Under the pieces are notes generated by a model. It was not told the DNA's origin and did no database searches. It saw only the letters and a program-made list of their open reading frames with translations. A stretch of 64,000 bases of DNA from Microvirga sp. TS319 (GTDB lineage: Bacteria; Pseudomonadota; Alphaproteobacteria; Rhizobiales; Beijerinckiaceae): contig NZ_JBGGGT010000001.1 in the NCBI RefSeq assembly GCF_041276405.1, forward strand, positions 417,501 through 481,500, read 5' to 3'. Shown piece after piece: positions 1 through 8,186 of this stretch. A program made the translations under genes and the position numbers. Each line of letters starts with the position of its first letter. Position 1 is the first letter of the stretch.

Positions 1-1071
1 CTCATCGTCGATCACCGGCTGGAGGGTCTGATCCGGCAGATCGACCGGACAGTCGTCCTCGGCAGAGACGGCACAATCATGGCCGACGGCCATCCGCGGG
101 CCATCTTCCGCGCCAAGCGCGACCTTCTGACGATGGAAGGCATCTGGTGCCCGGTGGCGAGTGCCCTCGACGCGCGCTTGGAAGAGGCGGGCATTGCGCC
201 TCCAATTGCGCCACTGTCCGTCGACGAGGCCCTGGCACATGTCGATCCCGCAACGGCTCCTCGCGAGCATATCGAAAGAGCCCTTCCGGCTGTCGAGGCT
301 TTCGTGGCCGAGTACACAGAGCGCCGCTTCCAGACGCCACCGGGTGCTCCTGTTCTGGCGCGGCTCGTGAATGCCTGTTGTGCACCGTTCCTTGGCCCAA
401 CGGTCCTGCGCAACATCGATCTGGCCATCCATGAAGGCGAGATTCTCGGCCTTCTGGGGGCGAATGGGGCGGGCAAGTCGACGCTCGGTCTTTGCCTGTC
501 CGGCCTCCTTCCGTTGAAGGCAGGGAATAGAACCGGCGCACAGGGCGGCTATGCATTCCAGAGGCCTGAGAACCAGTTCACCGCGGGGACGGTCCGCGGC
601 GAGATCCTGGATGCACTTCCCAAGCAGATGGCTGGGACTGCTAAGGCCGAACGTGTGGCGGAAGCCTTGGCTGCATGGGGGCTTTCCGGACTCGAGAACC
701 GTCATCCCTTCGAATTGTCACAAGGTCAGAAGAGAAGATTGGCCCTTGCGGCCCTTACGGCTTCGGGCCGCTGGCCGCTGCTCGTCCTGGATGAGCCGAC
801 GGCAGGGCTCGATGCCCATGGCGTCTCCACGCTCATAAGCGAGATCCTGACATTGCACGGGAAGGGGCACGCCATCGCCGTCATCACCCACGACATGGAT
901 TTCGCCCTGCGTCTTTGCCCCCGTTCAATCCTCGTCGGTGAAGGAGGTATTCTAGCGGATGGCCCGACGCAGGCGCTGATGGGGGACACGGCTCTCCTCC
1001 AGCGCGCCGGACTGGCAGAGCCATCCTGCGCCGGAGCCCTGCACTGGCTGCGACGGGTTGCGTCATGCTGA
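1..1071 (+). CDS. ECF transporter double ATPase (EcfA/CbiO-like), 5' end outside window
   Basis: Cytoplasmic ATPase of an energy-coupling-factor importer for a vitamin or metal. The frame is open from base 1, so the gene starts upstream. The first 85 bases encode the tail of a first ABC domain (an H-loop-like VDHRLEG followed by the final strands). A complete second ABC domain follows, with Walker A GANGAGKST near 457-483, signature SQGQK at 718-732, Walker B LLVLDEPTAG near 778-807 and H-loop ITHD near 883. Two ABC domains in one chain followed directly by EcfT resembles the YkoD/YkoC arrangement. The substrate-binding S component is probably upstream and cannot be seen, so the substrate (thiamine precursor, cobalt, nickel or biotin) is unknown. 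The stop codon overlaps the start of the next gene. Confidence 0.88.
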   Translation, partial: LIVDHRLEGLIRQIDRTVVLGRDGTIMADGHPRAIFRAKRDLLTMEGIWCPVASALDARLEEAGIAPPIAPLSVDEALAHVDPATAPREHIERALPAVEAFVAEYTERRFQTPPGAPVLARLVNACCAPFLGPTVLRNIDLAIHEGEILGLLGANGAGKSTLGLCLSGLLPLKAGNRTGAQGGYAFQRPENQFTAGTVRGEILDALPKQMAGTAKAERVAEALAAWGLSGLENRHPFELSQGQKRRLALAALTASGRWPLLVLDEPTAGLDAHGVSTLISEILTLHGKGHAIAVITHDMDFALRLCPRSILVGEGGILADGPTQALMGDTALLQRAGLAEPSCAGALHWLRRVASC

Positions 1072-1856
1072 AGGCTCTCAACCCGATCAGTAAGCTTATC
1101 GTCTGCATTCTTGGGCTGGTGGCGTCTGTCCTCGTCTTCGATGCGCGCTTTCAGATTGCCCTGATCGTCCTGACAGGCTTCTCACTCCTCGTTCTCAATC
1201 GTACGTCGCCACTGGTTCTTCTGGCCCTGATGGTGCCGTTCTGCCTGTTTGGCTTCGGATTTCTGACCACCAGCCTGCTGTTTCGGCAGGACAGCGATTT
1301 CGCCACGCGCATGGCTGGCGAAGCCCTCCTGCATTCTCCGGCATTCTCGGCAGGGCTCACCTTGTTCTTTCGTGCCATCGCCTGCGGGATGATCTCGATA
1401 TTTTTCGCCCTGACCACCGATCCCGGCTCCTTGGTGCGCGCCTTGATGGTTCATGCCCGATTGCCGCCCCGGATCGGCTATTCCCTTTTTGCCGCGATGT
1501 TGCTTGTTCCGGATCTAGCATCGGAAGCGCAGCAGATGCGGATCGCCCGTGCCATGAAAACGGGACGCCGCATCCGGCGGGTGCCGGGACCGGGAGAAAT
1601 CATGTCTCTCGTGATCCCACTGCTTGCCTTCGCGATCCGCCGGGCCGGACGAACCGCGGTCGCGCTGGAAGCGCGCGGTCTCTCACCCGATGGGCCACGG
1701 ACGGTCCTGAATGCGCCAGGCTTCAAGAAAGCCGACGCCGTCTTCATGATCGCGGCCACCATCGCAATCACTTTATCCAGCTTCGCAGCTTTCTCTGGCA
1801 CCAGTGCGCTCGGGTCACTGCCTCGGGCGGTGCACGAACAGGCAGCCAGATTTTGA
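1065..1856 (+). CDS. ECF transporter transmembrane component EcfT (CbiQ family)
   Basis: Membrane-embedded coupling subunit that links the ATPase to the substrate-binding S protein. The 263-residue product has several hydrophobic helices. It carries the two arginine-containing coupling motifs of EcfT: ARAMKTG near residue 160 and the typical EARGL near residue 205. Its ATG lies seven bases inside the end of the upstream ATPase gene, so the two are translationally coupled. The gene is followed four bases later by a compact hairpin that probably ends the operon. Confidence 0.88.
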   Translation: MLKALNPISKLIVCILGLVASVLVFDARFQIALIVLTGFSLLVLNRTSPLVLLALMVPFCLFGFGFLTTSLLFRQDSDFATRMAGEALLHSPAFSAGLTLFFRAIACGMISIFFALTTDPGSLVRALMVHARLPPRIGYSLFAAMLLVPDLASEAQQMRIARAMKTGRRIRRVPGPGEIMSLVIPLLAFAIRRAGRTAVALEARGLSPDGPRTVLNAPGFKKADAVFMIAATIAITLSSFAAFSGTSALGSLPRAVHEQAARF

Positions 1857-1860
1857 GCGA

Positions 1861-1879
1861 GGTCAGTTTTCAACTGACC
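1861..1879 (+). terminator. Hairpin after ecfT
   Basis: GGTCAGTT, loop TTC, AACTGACC: a perfect 8-bp stem four bases after the ecfT stop codon. The T tract is poor (only TTG follows), so termination strength is uncertain. Confidence 0.55.
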
Positions 1880-1891
1880 TTGCCGTAGCCG

Positions 1892-1937
1892 TTCCACGGC
1901 ATCGGAGGTGGGTTCGATTTCACGTTCGATGCTGTAG
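1892..1937. repeat. Intergenic palindromic repeat, short module
   Basis: Contains ACGGCATCGGAGGTGGGTTC followed by GATTTCACGTTCGATGCTGT. This is an imperfect palindrome of the form GCATCGGACGTGA...TCACGTCCGATGC. A nearly perfect copy sits at 27762-27802. It belongs to the repeat family found at eleven loci in this window. Confidence 0.7.
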
Positions 1938-1966
1938 GTCGTCCATAAGGTTGCGTTCCCCGTCCC

Positions 1967-1994
1967 GGGAATAAATCTGCCGTCACCATAGTCT
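1967..1994 (+). promoter_or_regulatory. Putative ECF-sigma promoter, copy A
   Basis: GGGAATAAA, 15 bases, then GTCT, about 70 bases before the metallo-hydrolase start. The same two boxes with exactly the same spacing occur upstream of the sigma-factor gene (minus strand, 5615-5642) and upstream of the receiver-domain gene (5731-5758). Exact spacing at three genes around an ECF sigma/anti-sigma pair makes a shared promoter likely. Assignment to this particular sigma factor is inference. Confidence 0.65.
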
Positions 1995-2065
1995 TGCTGG
2001 CAGGGGCTGTGACAAGACCCGTTGTCCACACAGCTCCTCGATCCCTCGATTGACGGAGAACCGGG

Positions 2066-3037
2066 ATGTTGAATCTGTCACGCCGAGGCGTTCTGGTAAG
2101 CGCGGCCATGGCGGCGGCTTTCGGGCTGCCCAACCCCATGGCGTTGATTGCCGACGCACATGCAGAGACGCCTGTCGAGCCGACAATAGGCTTTTACAAG
2201 TACAAGGTCGGCTCGATCGAAGCGACCGCCGTCTATGACGGCATCTGGCGCAAACCCCACGATCCAGCCTTCATCAAGAATGCGACTGTCGACCAGACGA
2301 AGGCAGCGCTCGCCACGGCCGGACTGACGACCGACTTCATGCCGATCCCGCTTACGGTGCTGGTCCTGAAGATCGGCGACAAATACATCATGATCGATGC
2401 TGGGTCCGGTGTCGGTCAATGGCAGGCGAATGCGACCCATTTGCCTGCCAACATGCAGGCTGCCGGCATCGATCGAAGAAAGATCAGCACGATCCTGATC
2501 TCTCACTTCCATCCCGACCACGTGTGGGGCTTGATGGAGAAAGGCACGAACGCCGCAGTATTCCCTGAAGCCGAATTGGTGGTGAATAGTGTCGAGTACA
2601 GATTCTGGACGGAACAGGGCGTTCTCGAACGACTTCCGGAAGGCCGCCGCCAAGCCGGAAAGCGCATCGCCGATATCTTCCCGACGTGGAAGAACTGGAG
2701 GCTCGTCGAGAGCGGTGTTGAGGTCGCGCCCGGCATTCAGATCCTTGAAGCCTTCGGACATACGCCCGGTCACTCCGTCTTCCTGGTGACGTCTGGCAGA
2801 GATCAGTTGATGGTGTCGAACGACACCATGTATGTTCCGGCTCTTCTTGCGCCTCATCCAGAATGGCAGGGCAGCTACGATCAGGACGGGCCAATGGCAG
2901 TCACGGCCCGCCACCAGATCATCGACCGCGTGATCGCGGACAGAATGATGATCTGCGGCGCCCACTTCCCGTTCCCCGGGATCGGCACGTTCGTGAAGGA
3001 TGGCAATGCCTACGCGTTCGCCCCGGTAGAGATTTAA
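2066..3037 (+). CDS. Tat-exported metallo-beta-lactamase-fold hydrolase
   Basis: Probably a periplasmic zinc-dependent hydrolase of the MBL superfamily; substrate unknown. The N-terminus MLNLSRRGVLVSAAMAAA is a twin-arginine signal ending in an alanine-rich stretch. The metal-binding HxHxDH motif is visible as SHFHPDHVWG near residues 149-158. Later ligands are GHTPGH near residue 232, the Asp in SNDT near 251 and CGAHF near 297. The 323-residue length is normal for the family. A signal-bearing TPR protein starts 21 bases downstream, and the pair probably shares the promoter at 1967. Together with the sigma/anti-sigma genes this suggests an envelope-stress or oxidant-response role, which is inference. 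Confidence 0.85.
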   Translation: MLNLSRRGVLVSAAMAAAFGLPNPMALIADAHAETPVEPTIGFYKYKVGSIEATAVYDGIWRKPHDPAFIKNATVDQTKAALATAGLTTDFMPIPLTVLVLKIGDKYIMIDAGSGVGQWQANATHLPANMQAAGIDRRKISTILISHFHPDHVWGLMEKGTNAAVFPEAELVVNSVEYRFWTEQGVLERLPEGRRQAGKRIADIFPTWKNWRLVESGVEVAPGIQILEAFGHTPGHSVFLVTSGRDQLMVSNDTMYVPALLAPHPEWQGSYDQDGPMAVTARHQIIDRVIADRMMICGAHFPFPGIGTFVKDGNAYAFAPVEI

Positions 3038-3058
3038 CCCGCCAAGCGAGGATCGACC

Positions 3059-3514
3059 ATGTTAAAGAAAACCTCTCTCTTGTCCGTGGCTCTCTTGGCC
3101 ACGCTGGCGCTCACGCCTGTCCTGATAAGCAGCGCTGCCCTCGCAGTCGATGACGACACGTCGACCGGCTCGGTCGATCTGACTGCCGTGCGAGACAAAA
3201 TCAAGGCAGAGAACTATACCGCAGCGCTGGAAGAACTCCGTGGGCTGGCTGAAGACACGCAGCAGGCAGACATCTACAACCTGATGGGATATACGCTTCG
3301 TAAGACAGGCGATTATCAAACCTCGCTGACCTACTACAACAAGGCACTTCAGCTCCAGCCCGATTACAAGGCGGCCCGAGAGTATCTGGGTGAGCTCTAT
3401 GTCGAGACCGGTGATATCGACAAAGCCAAGGAGCAACTCGCCGCGTTGGTCAAACTCTGTCCAGGTGGTTGCGAGGAGCGCGAGGACCTTGAGAAAGCGC
3501 TAGACGGAAAATAG
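3059..3514 (+). CDS. Exported TPR-repeat protein
   Basis: A 151-residue protein with an N-terminal signal peptide (MLKKTSLLSVALLATLAL... ending near ALA) and about three tetratricopeptide repeats. The clearest is around DIYNLMGYTLRKTGDYQTSL and the following YYNKALQLQPDY segment. TPR units act as protein-binding scaffolds, here presumably in the periplasm. It follows the MBL-fold gene by 21 bases in the same orientation, so the two are probably co-expressed and may interact. A pair of cysteines near the C-terminus (LCPGGCEE) could form a disulfide. No enzymatic motif is seen. Confidence 0.82.
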   Translation: MLKKTSLLSVALLATLALTPVLISSAALAVDDDTSTGSVDLTAVRDKIKAENYTAALEELRGLAEDTQQADIYNLMGYTLRKTGDYQTSLTYYNKALQLQPDYKAAREYLGELYVETGDIDKAKEQLAALVKLCPGGCEEREDLEKALDGK

Positions 3515-3530
3515 CTGCTTGATCCTACTC

Positions 3531-3557
3531 GGTGAGCGATGACGTCGCTCACCTCTT
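3531..3557 (+). terminator. Hairpin after the TPR gene
   Basis: GGTGAGCGA, loop TGACG, TCGCTCACC: a perfect 9-bp stem followed by TCTTT, 16 bases after the TPR stop codon. Probably the end of the MBL-TPR transcript. Confidence 0.7.
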
Positions 3558-3891
3558 TCCGCTGTGGTCCGCAGCGGGAGATCGCAATGTCGCGGACGAT
3601 AGGTCATTTCGTCAAAGATAGCCGGTCTTCTTCTTTTTCTTGAAGGACGGTTCCTGCTGGCCCCGATCCTCCTTCACGGGGCCGTGACACTTTCCTTCGA
3701 CTTCAGAGCGACCACTTTCCGGTCTCGTCAAAATCCCTTTCCACTTTGTGGAAGATCCCGTGGTTGCAGGCTGCATGTTTGGCATGACCGTGATGGAGCA
3801 CGATTCCCCGACAGGCTCATCCGGTGTCGGTGACGCGCCGGGCGGGCTGAGTGGGTCGATAGGAGCATCGCAACCGGCTCCGCACGATGCG
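3558..3891. other. Intergenic stretch between convergent operons
   Basis: No gene can be supported. A minus-strand frame ending near 3612 encodes a short lysine-rich tail (SFKKKKKTGYL). It overlaps the anti-sigma gene, has no recognisable domain and has no convincing start. Confidence 0.4.
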
Positions 3892-4674
3892 CTAGTGGGC
3901 GATATGATCCTGGAAGCGGCGCATGAACTCTTGCAATTCAGCCGCATTGAGATCCGAAACCGCCCAGAATGTCATTCCGCTGCCGGACCAGTGAAGCATG
4001 TTGTACCCATTATTGACCGATGCCTGCGGCTGCGCAATGCCGCCCTCGCTCTTCTCCGCCGGCCAGATGAACAGGTTGATGATGTGCTCGCGGCGTTTGT
4101 AGACCAAGGCGGCAACGGCCCGTCCGGCAATATAGTCAAGGCGTCCTCCAGTCAGCGCAAAGCCCTCATTCGCAAGATCGACAACCGGAGGGGCGAAGTC
4201 GATCCGGCCGTCGAACCAGGGTTTCACCGTATGCTGATCGGACGTCGTCACATCCGTGATGTGGTTCGCCATGAGGGATCGGACATGCTCGGCGACAAGC
4301 TCCTGCGCCAGATCCGGCGAAGAGCGCGGCACGACCAGGGCTACGGCAAGGCCCGCCGCAAACGCAGCGACAGGGATGCCAAGACGCTGTTTCTGCCACA
4401 AGCGCTGCCACCAGCGGGCACTCGCCGGTGCGCTCGTGGAGATCGGGGCAGGCTCAAGAGCTTTCAGCACTCGCGCCCGGAGTGCATCGGGCGCCCGATA
4501 TCGCATCGGTTCCTGCCCGAGGATGGCCCGAAGCTCCTGGAGGTGCTGATATTCGCTCGCACAGACAGGACAGGTTCTCAAGTGATCCTCGACCCGAAAG
4601 GCATTGGCGGCATCAAGTTCCCCGTCCAGGTGTCCATGTAGGAGAACTTTCATGTCAGAGCAGGGCACTGTCAT
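3892..4674 (-). CDS. Membrane anti-sigma factor with zinc-finger HC2 domain
   Basis: Partner of the upstream ECF sigma factor; it would hold the sigma at the inner membrane until a signal arrives. The N-terminus carries the zinc-binding HxxxCxxC motif of ZAS-type anti-sigma factors (EDHLRTCPVCASEY). One transmembrane helix follows near residues 105-125 (GIPVAAFAAGLAVALVV), then a periplasmic C-terminal domain. A start at 4674 is preferred over the longer frame to 4713. Its ATG lies two bases after the sigma stop codon and has GGAGAGGAGA about ten bases upstream, which gives sigma/anti-sigma translational coupling. Confidence 0.85.
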   Translation of the reverse strand: MTVPCSDMKVLLHGHLDGELDAANAFRVEDHLRTCPVCASEYQHLQELRAILGQEPMRYRAPDALRARVLKALEPAPISTSAPASARWWQRLWQKQRLGIPVAAFAAGLAVALVVPRSSPDLAQELVAEHVRSLMANHITDVTTSDQHTVKPWFDGRIDFAPPVVDLANEGFALTGGRLDYIAGRAVAALVYKRREHIINLFIWPAEKSEGGIAQPQASVNNGYNMLHWSGSGMTFWAVSDLNAAELQEFMRRFQDHIAH

Positions 4675-4676
4675 GA

Positions 4677-5462
4677 TCAAGTCTCCTCTCCGTCTGCAGT
4701 CCGTCGGCGCCAAGCCTCGGCGAGCAGGTGCCGGGCTCGGGCAAGGCGCGACATCACGGTGCCGATCGGTGTCCCCGTCGTTTCAGCAATCTCGTGATAA
4801 GAGAGTTCCTCGAGTTCACGCAAAATCAGCGTCTCCCGAAAGGGAAAGGGCAAGTCCTCGATCAACTCCCTCATGGTGGCAATCTCATCGTGCCGGACGA
4901 CGGCGGTTTCGGGGCTGTCCGCGGGGTCGATCAGTCCGGTGGCGCGCTCCGATGCATCGACCGGATCATCCCCAGGAATCGCCCCGGTGCCTTCAAGCGG
5001 AACCATGAGGTCCGACGCCGAGGCTTTTGCCCAGGTGTGACAGCAGTTCCGCACGATCGCCAGGATCCAGGCTTTCGGATCACCGCCCCTGTACCCTTCG
5101 AAGGCGCGGAACGCCCGCAAGAAGGCATCCTGCGCGACGTCCTCCGCAGCGACAGGGTCTCGCAGGAGATAGCGCGCCAGGTTGTACGCGGCATCCAGGT
5201 GCGGGAGCATCAGTTCGCGGAAACGTCCAGCGAGATCGGCTTGCTTAGCTGTTAAAGGCGACAAGGAGACCGGCACAGGTTCCTCCGCGCGTCGCGGAAT
5301 TGTACCCTCATCGTCCTTGGCTGTCACATCTCCGGATGCGATCGAGGGGCTCGAAGGCCGTTGGTCGACCATTGGACCTGCCAACCGTTGGCCCGACGCG
5401 GGGATCATTGTCATGAGTGCCCCCGGAAAGGCGATGCGCAAGATTTCCGCCTTGCCATTCAT
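4677..5462 (-). CDS. ECF-family RNA polymerase sigma factor
   Basis: Extracytoplasmic-function sigma-70 factor. Region 2 is visible as LDAAYNLARYLLRD...AEDVAQDAFLRAFR with the WILAIVRNCCHT segment. Region 4 is the helix-turn-helix LSYHEIAETTGTPIGTVMSR near the C-terminus. The 261-residue product has an unusually long N-terminal extension of about 75 residues before region 2. The ATG at 5462 is supported by GAGAGG eight bases upstream, although an internal start would give a more typical length. It is transcribed towards, and coupled to, the anti-sigma gene. A copy of the GGGAATAAA-N15-GTCT motif lies upstream on the same strand, suggesting autoregulation. Confidence 0.9.
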   Translation of the reverse strand: MNGKAEILRIAFPGALMTMIPASGQRLAGPMVDQRPSSPSIASGDVTAKDDEGTIPRRAEEPVPVSLSPLTAKQADLAGRFRELMLPHLDAAYNLARYLLRDPVAAEDVAQDAFLRAFRAFEGYRGGDPKAWILAIVRNCCHTWAKASASDLMVPLEGTGAIPGDDPVDASERATGLIDPADSPETAVVRHDEIATMRELIEDLPFPFRETLILRELEELSYHEIAETTGTPIGTVMSRLARARHLLAEAWRRRTADGEET

Positions 5463-5614
5463 GATTGGACCTCTCGTGCCGCTGAAGAGAACCCATGGGC
5501 AAAGCGCTCCAAGTGGCTCGCTGGACCATGCCTCGATTGATCATGGGCGAGGGCCCCAGGGCGAGGAGTTAGTGACATTCGGCGCTCTCGATGCTGATGC
5601 TGCGCTCTCCATCC

Positions 5615-5642
5615 AGACTGGATGAACGTCAGGTTTATTCCC
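5615..5642 (-). promoter_or_regulatory. Putative ECF-sigma promoter, copy C (autoregulatory)
   Basis: On the minus strand: GGGAATAAA (complement of 5634-5642), 15 bases, then GTCT (complement of 5615-5618). It lies about 150 bases before the sigma-factor ATG, and spacing is identical to the copies at 1967 and 5731. The remaining gap between 5463 and 5839 holds no gene I can support. Confidence 0.62.
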
Positions 5643-5730
5643 CCGAGATCCGATAATTTCGCGGCCGGGCTGTCGGCAGGTGCGATTGAGCACAGTGACT
5701 AAGCCCAATCTGCTGAGGCGAGCGCGTTGC

Positions 5731-5758
5731 GGGAATAAAGCTCAGATCAGCGAGGTCT
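5731..5758 (+). promoter_or_regulatory. Putative ECF-sigma promoter, copy B
   Basis: GGGAATAAA, 15 bases, GTCT, about 80 bases before the receiver-domain gene at 5840. Same two boxes and spacing as at 1967 and 5642. Confidence 0.62.
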
Positions 5759-5839
5759 CTGAAGCTAAGTGACTCCGAACGGCCCGTTGAACTGAATGGC
5801 ACGAGACGATCCGAGACAGAACGTGCGTGGGAGGCCATC

Positions 5840-6256
5840 GTGGATACGAACCATTACGATCGCATTCTTATCGTCGATAACAATCCGGTCTTCCGGGAGG
5901 CGCTCATCCGGTGGCTCCGAGGCATAGGATACAAGGTGGTTACGGCGGTCACGGGCGAGGAGGCATTTCTCATCCTACGGGATTGGCAACAGCCCATCGA
6001 CTGGCTCTATACCCGGGCCGACATGCCCATGCTGATCGACGGCTGGATTCTTGCCGATGAGTATCACGACAGCTATCCGACACGTCCCGCCGTCGTCGCG
6101 GCGCCCGAGGCCAGACCATCCGATCATGGCGACATCATCCTCGCTCAACCGAATCCAGCTGCCGTGCTGGAGATCCTCCATGGACTGATTACTGCGAGCC
6201 ACAAGCTGCCGGCTGGAGGCGAGGGCAGATCCGATTATCAGCGGCATGCCGCGTGA
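5840..6256 (+). CDS. Stand-alone receiver-domain protein with degenerate phosphorylation site
   Basis: A 138-residue CheY-like receiver with no attached output domain. The acidic pair is kept in ILIVDNNPVFREAL. The phospho-acceptor position is not: where receivers read TDxxMP, this one reads YTRADMPM, with Arg in place of the acceptor Asp. The conserved Thr/Ser is Ala (AVVAAPEA) and the conserved Lys before Pro is Gln (ILAQPNP). It is therefore probably phosphorylation-independent, acting as a protein-interaction module. The start at 5840 uses ATG after the CATCGTGG context and matches the family N-terminus. An ECF-type promoter motif lies about 80 bases upstream. Confidence 0.8.
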   Translation: MDTNHYDRILIVDNNPVFREALIRWLRGIGYKVVTAVTGEEAFLILRDWQQPIDWLYTRADMPMLIDGWILADEYHDSYPTRPAVVAAPEARPSDHGDIILAQPNPAAVLEILHGLITASHKLPAGGEGRSDYQRHAA

Positions 6257-6329
6257 CGACAGAGTGCCTAGGGTTGGCCATAGCATCCGGTCGTAGGACA
6301 TTTCGGCCGCCTGTCTTCATTGGGGAGTT

Positions 6330-6725
6330 GTGACGATGACGAATGAGAAAATGCGTTTGTTCGCTGATGCAGACGATGGCTTGCCACTCCATCACGCGTG
6401 GTACCTCGATTCTGCAGGTAATGTTGCTGGTGAGCGAGATCGGCTGGCGAGTGCGATTCCGTTCGAGATTGCCACCACTCCACAAGGCGGCAACTCTGGT
6501 GGTGCTTCTGTGCGGCACATCCTTCCCTTTTCTAAGAAACCAGCTGTCGATAGATTACGGGAGCTGCGCGATCCTCACGAGGAGGCGGCTCCGTTGCCGC
6601 AATGGATGAGCGCCACGCGTCCGAGCCGGGCAGGCATGTTCATTCCTGGCGTCTTGACCGCTCTTGCGGTCCTGGCGGTAGCGAATGGCATTCTGAGTAC
6701 CGTCCTGGAACTGGTTTGGCTCTGA
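6330..6725 (+). CDS. Hypothetical small protein with C-terminal membrane anchor
   Basis: A 131-residue product with no family I recognise. The N-terminal two thirds are hydrophilic. A single hydrophobic segment near residues 103-128 (GVLTALAVLAVANGILSTVL) would be a C-terminal transmembrane helix, so the protein is probably tail-anchored in the inner membrane. A start at 6336 is also possible. It lies downstream of the receiver-domain gene in the same orientation, but a gap of about 70 bases leaves co-transcription open. Confidence 0.5.
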   Translation: MTMTNEKMRLFADADDGLPLHHAWYLDSAGNVAGERDRLASAIPFEIATTPQGGNSGGASVRHILPFSKKPAVDRLRELRDPHEEAAPLPQWMSATRPSRAGMFIPGVLTALAVLAVANGILSTVLELVWL

Positions 6726-6921
6726 TCGACTGCGCCCGTTTTGCCCATTGCAAGTGAAGCGTTGAAGCCCGTGCGACAGTCGCTGGGACGATCTGGACAG
6801 CTCGACTCATCATGATCGAGGACCAAAAGTAGCGGTGAGGTCCCGGCCGATAGTCGAGCACTGATACGTTGGCAAACGGCCCGACCGATACCGAGAGCTG
6901 CAATTCTATTCTGTCTGGTAG

Positions 6922-7055
6922 CTCATCGTGCGATAAAGTGGACCTGGTTTCCGTTAGCGCGGCCCGCCGGGTCCGCTCAAACGATGCGCTCCTCTAAGAA
7001 GAGAGCATCGGATTCGATCCCAAAAAGTGAATTCCACCTTTCACGTCCGATGCTC
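6922..7055. repeat. Intergenic palindromic repeat, two modules
   Basis: A GCTCATCGTGCG...CGATGCGCTC module is followed by GAGAGCATCGGATTCGATCC...CACGTCCGATGCTC. It fills the end of the gap 6726-7101 between convergent genes, where no gene is seen. Same family as the other loci listed. Confidence 0.75.
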
Positions 7056-7101
7056 GAGCCAGGCGAGATCATAGGGTCTCCGCCGACACTACGGCGACAT
7101 C

Positions 7102-8061
7102 TCAAGTCGCTTGGTCAGTCTTGCTGCGAGAGCTTATGGCCAGAGCGAGACCGCCCAGGACCAAAGTCACGCCGACGGCAAAAAGGCCCCCGATCCGGTC
7201 GCCGAATATCGCGGATGAAGCGGCAACACCGAACACCGGCTGAAGGTACTGGACGCTGGCGGCAGTCCCGGTCGGAACTGTGCGCAGGATGTTGAGCCAC
7301 AGGAACAGACCCGCGACGCTCACTGCGAGCCCGAGATAGACCCCAGCCCAGAGCGCCTGGGCCGTGACGTGAAATGGAACGTGCCACATCTCCCAGCCTG
7401 CCCAGGGCAGCAGCGCAACGAAGCCAAACAGGGTGCTCCAGGCCGCTACGGTGACGGTTCCGTATTCGTGGGAAAGTTCGACGCTCCAGACATAATAGAA
7501 CGCGACGGCAAGCGCGGAGAGCAACATGAGACCGGCACCGGCAATGCTGGTTTGGAGCACGACACTTGTCTCGTTCGTATTTCCCAACGCAACCAGCGCA
7601 ATGCCGGCGAAGGCCGCCAGCAATCCCAGCTTTTGCCGACGCGACACGGGCTGCTTGAGTCTGAGGGCTGCAAACATCACGACGAAGATGGGAATGGCGG
7701 CTGAGATGATGGTCCCGACCGAAGCCGACGTGCCGGCGACGCCAAAGGCCTGAGCGACTTGGCCCACGCCGATGCCCAAGACTCCGAGTGCCGCAATGCT
7801 GGGCAGCGCTCGCCAGGGAGGTTGCTTTCTGCCAAGGGTGAAGAGCACCAGTAACGGCACGGCGATGGCAAACCGGAGCGCGGTCAGCGTCAGCGGCGGC
7901 AGTGTAAGCAGGCCGAGTTTCGTGACCGGAATGGACAGTCCCCACATGATTGCGAGCAGCAGCATCGCCGCGAGGCTGCGCATGGATGGGGTCGCATGGC
8001 GGGGGGCGATAGGCGAAAGGGAAGGGACAGGAGAGGTGCCCGCTGTGCTCTGGCTCGACAT
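7102..8061 (-). CDS. DMT-superfamily transporter (two EamA domains)
   Basis: Inner-membrane permease of about ten helices, probably exporting a metabolite or amino acid. Two EamA-type halves are visible: one opens with MLLLAIMWGLSIPVTKLGLL and the second covers the segment around WAGVYLGLAVSVAGLFLWL. The open frame extends to 8142. The ATG at 8061 gives a shorter N-terminal tail, and a start near 7983 immediately before the first helix is also possible. A GcvA-like LysR regulator is transcribed divergently from the same short intergenic region, which suggests it controls this gene. Confidence 0.85.
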   Translation of the reverse strand: MSSQSTAGTSPVPSLSPIAPRHATPSMRSLAAMLLLAIMWGLSIPVTKLGLLTLPPLTLTALRFAIAVPLLVLFTLGRKQPPWRALPSIAALGVLGIGVGQVAQAFGVAGTSASVGTIISAAIPIFVVMFAALRLKQPVSRRQKLGLLAAFAGIALVALGNTNETSVVLQTSIAGAGLMLLSALAVAFYYVWSVELSHEYGTVTVAAWSTLFGFVALLPWAGWEMWHVPFHVTAQALWAGVYLGLAVSVAGLFLWLNILRTVPTGTAASVQYLQPVFGVAASSAIFGDRIGGLFAVGVTLVLGGLALAISSRSKTDQAT

Positions 8062-8186
8062 GAACTGCCCCGCGCGGAGGTGAAGTGACGCCATCGCGTC
8101 TGTCCCGATTGGTAGAATGGAGGAATATGGCTGACAAACCATTTGTTCTCACGTAACGTGTGAGCCACACTCACGCGTGTGGCCCC

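Noticed and set aside
12..556. Overlapping minus-strand frames at the left edge
   Set aside because: They lie opposite the ABC ATPase, whose motifs are complete.
2078..2965. 295-codon minus-strand frame opposite the MBL-fold gene
   Set aside because: Shadow of a gene with a clear Tat signal and HxHxDH motif.
3748..4641. 297-codon plus-strand frame opposite the anti-sigma gene
   Set aside because: The minus-strand frame has the zinc-finger motif, membrane helix and coupling to the sigma gene; this one has nothing.
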